From Lumbricus terrestris (lineage: Eukaryota; Annelida; Clitellata; Crassiclitellata; Lumbricidae), in assembly GCA_949752735.1 (NCBI GenBank), contig OX457050.1, positions 41,378,784 through 41,442,783 on the forward strand: a stretch of DNA of 64,000 nucleotides, written 5' to 3'. The position numbers were made by a program, and so were the translations under genes. Below the pieces are notes generated by a model that searched no databases, was not told where the DNA came from, and was given only the letters and a program-made list of their open reading frames with translations. Below are positions 63,612 through 64,000 of this stretch, piece by piece; positions within the stretch are counted from its first letter, which is position 1, and every line of letters starts with the position of its first letter.

Positions 63612-64000
63612 CTATGTAATGTAATGTAATGTAATGTAAATCTTCGAGAATTTCTCAGCGCCCACAAAAGCCACGTCAGGGAGACCAGCTTATTCACCGG
63701 CGCTATATCAAATCAAGTCCGCAATAGCCAGAGCTGCCGTTTTCGTTCCGGTGCCAGGTCAAAATCCGGGGAGGTCAAGCCGAGGAGACAGCGTGGTGCT
63801 ACGGTGGTTGTCGGTGATGGTGGTGGTTGGGTGATGGAACCTGATTGGAATCTGGATAGGATAGGTTGAAGAGTTCGGTTTTCAGTCGTGAATGGAATGC
63901 AGCAGAGGAGAGTGCAAGCGGAGGAGAGGTTGAATTATTGTTTGGAGGTGAGACTGCAGGAGAGATAGGAGGGTGAGCGAACATGCGGAGGTATGTTGGG
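63612..64000 (-). mobile_element. L2-like LINE 3' end with (TTACA)n tail, runs off the window
   Basis: The minus-strand coding end reads SSAAFHSRLKTELFNLSYPD (L2 C terminus, AFHSxLKTxLF). It is followed by the 3' UTR with AGCTGCCGTTTTCGTTCC (inverse) and the tail of four to five TTACA units at 63612-63640. It is nearly identical to the interrupted copy at 38713-39465. The element continues past the window edge. Confidence 0.85.

Overview
The window is animal (metazoan) genomic DNA. It is AT-rich, has no operon or ribosome-binding-site structure, and is dominated by nested transposable elements around a cluster of six paralogous C2H2 zinc-finger (ZNF) genes. The mix of a CR1-type LINE, many L2-like LINE 3' ends ending in a GCGCTATATAAA-type tail, RTE/BovB-like fragments, a tRNA-derived SINE, hAT MITEs, a pogo-like DNA transposon and, above all, foldback elements resembling the TU elements described from sea urchin points to a marine invertebrate, possibly an echinoderm. 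The species cannot be fixed from sequence alone.

Layout. 1-3.4 kb: foldback elements around one unrecognised gene exon (2211-2753). 3.4-6.1 kb: ZNF1. 7-9.4 kb: microsatellite and a hAT element with a second hAT MITE nested in it. 9.4-13.8 kb: a CR1-type LINE with both ORFs open and a textbook -1 frameshift signal between them. 14-16.5 kb: ZNF2 (frameshifted). 16.7-18.2 kb: one tRNA-SINE split by three successive insertions. 18.4-22.1 kb: ZNF3 (frameshifted), in a segment duplicated at 41.3-45.7 kb (ZNF4, intact). 22.7-27.9 kb: L2 fragment, then a long-inverted-repeat element carrying a decayed multicopy gene, itself hit by a hAT MITE that carries a SINE. 28.3-33.3 kb: L2 fragment split by a 4.3-kb pogo-like transposon with TA target duplication. 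33.5-41.1 kb: dense nested foldback elements. 46.9-52.1 kb: more foldback elements and unannotatable DNA. 52.8-54.3 kb: ZNF5 (intact). 55.4-58.1 kb: RTE-like fragments. 58.1-60.3 kb: ZNF6 on the minus strand, broken by an 876-bp foldback element with a perfect 9-bp target duplication. 61-64 kb: MITEs, L2 3' ends and a foldback element.

How it fits together. All six ZNF genes share a tandem array of [19 protein letters not shown] fingers, a 100-aa linker, and an isolated divergent C2H2 finger at the extreme C terminus that looks diagnostic for the family. Five share a splice-acceptor-like leader, and three (ZNF3, 4, 5) share an upstream block with CTCF-like and YY1-like motifs. The strongest system-level observation is a set of at least 14 foldback elements with unrelated termini (mostly GG...CC or GGT...ACC, 8-9 bp target duplications, several with about 15-bp iterons beginning GACAA) that mostly share one 33-35-bp internal minisatellite: a modular transposon population in which ends diversify and the core is exchanged. 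All coordinates and alignments were made by eye.
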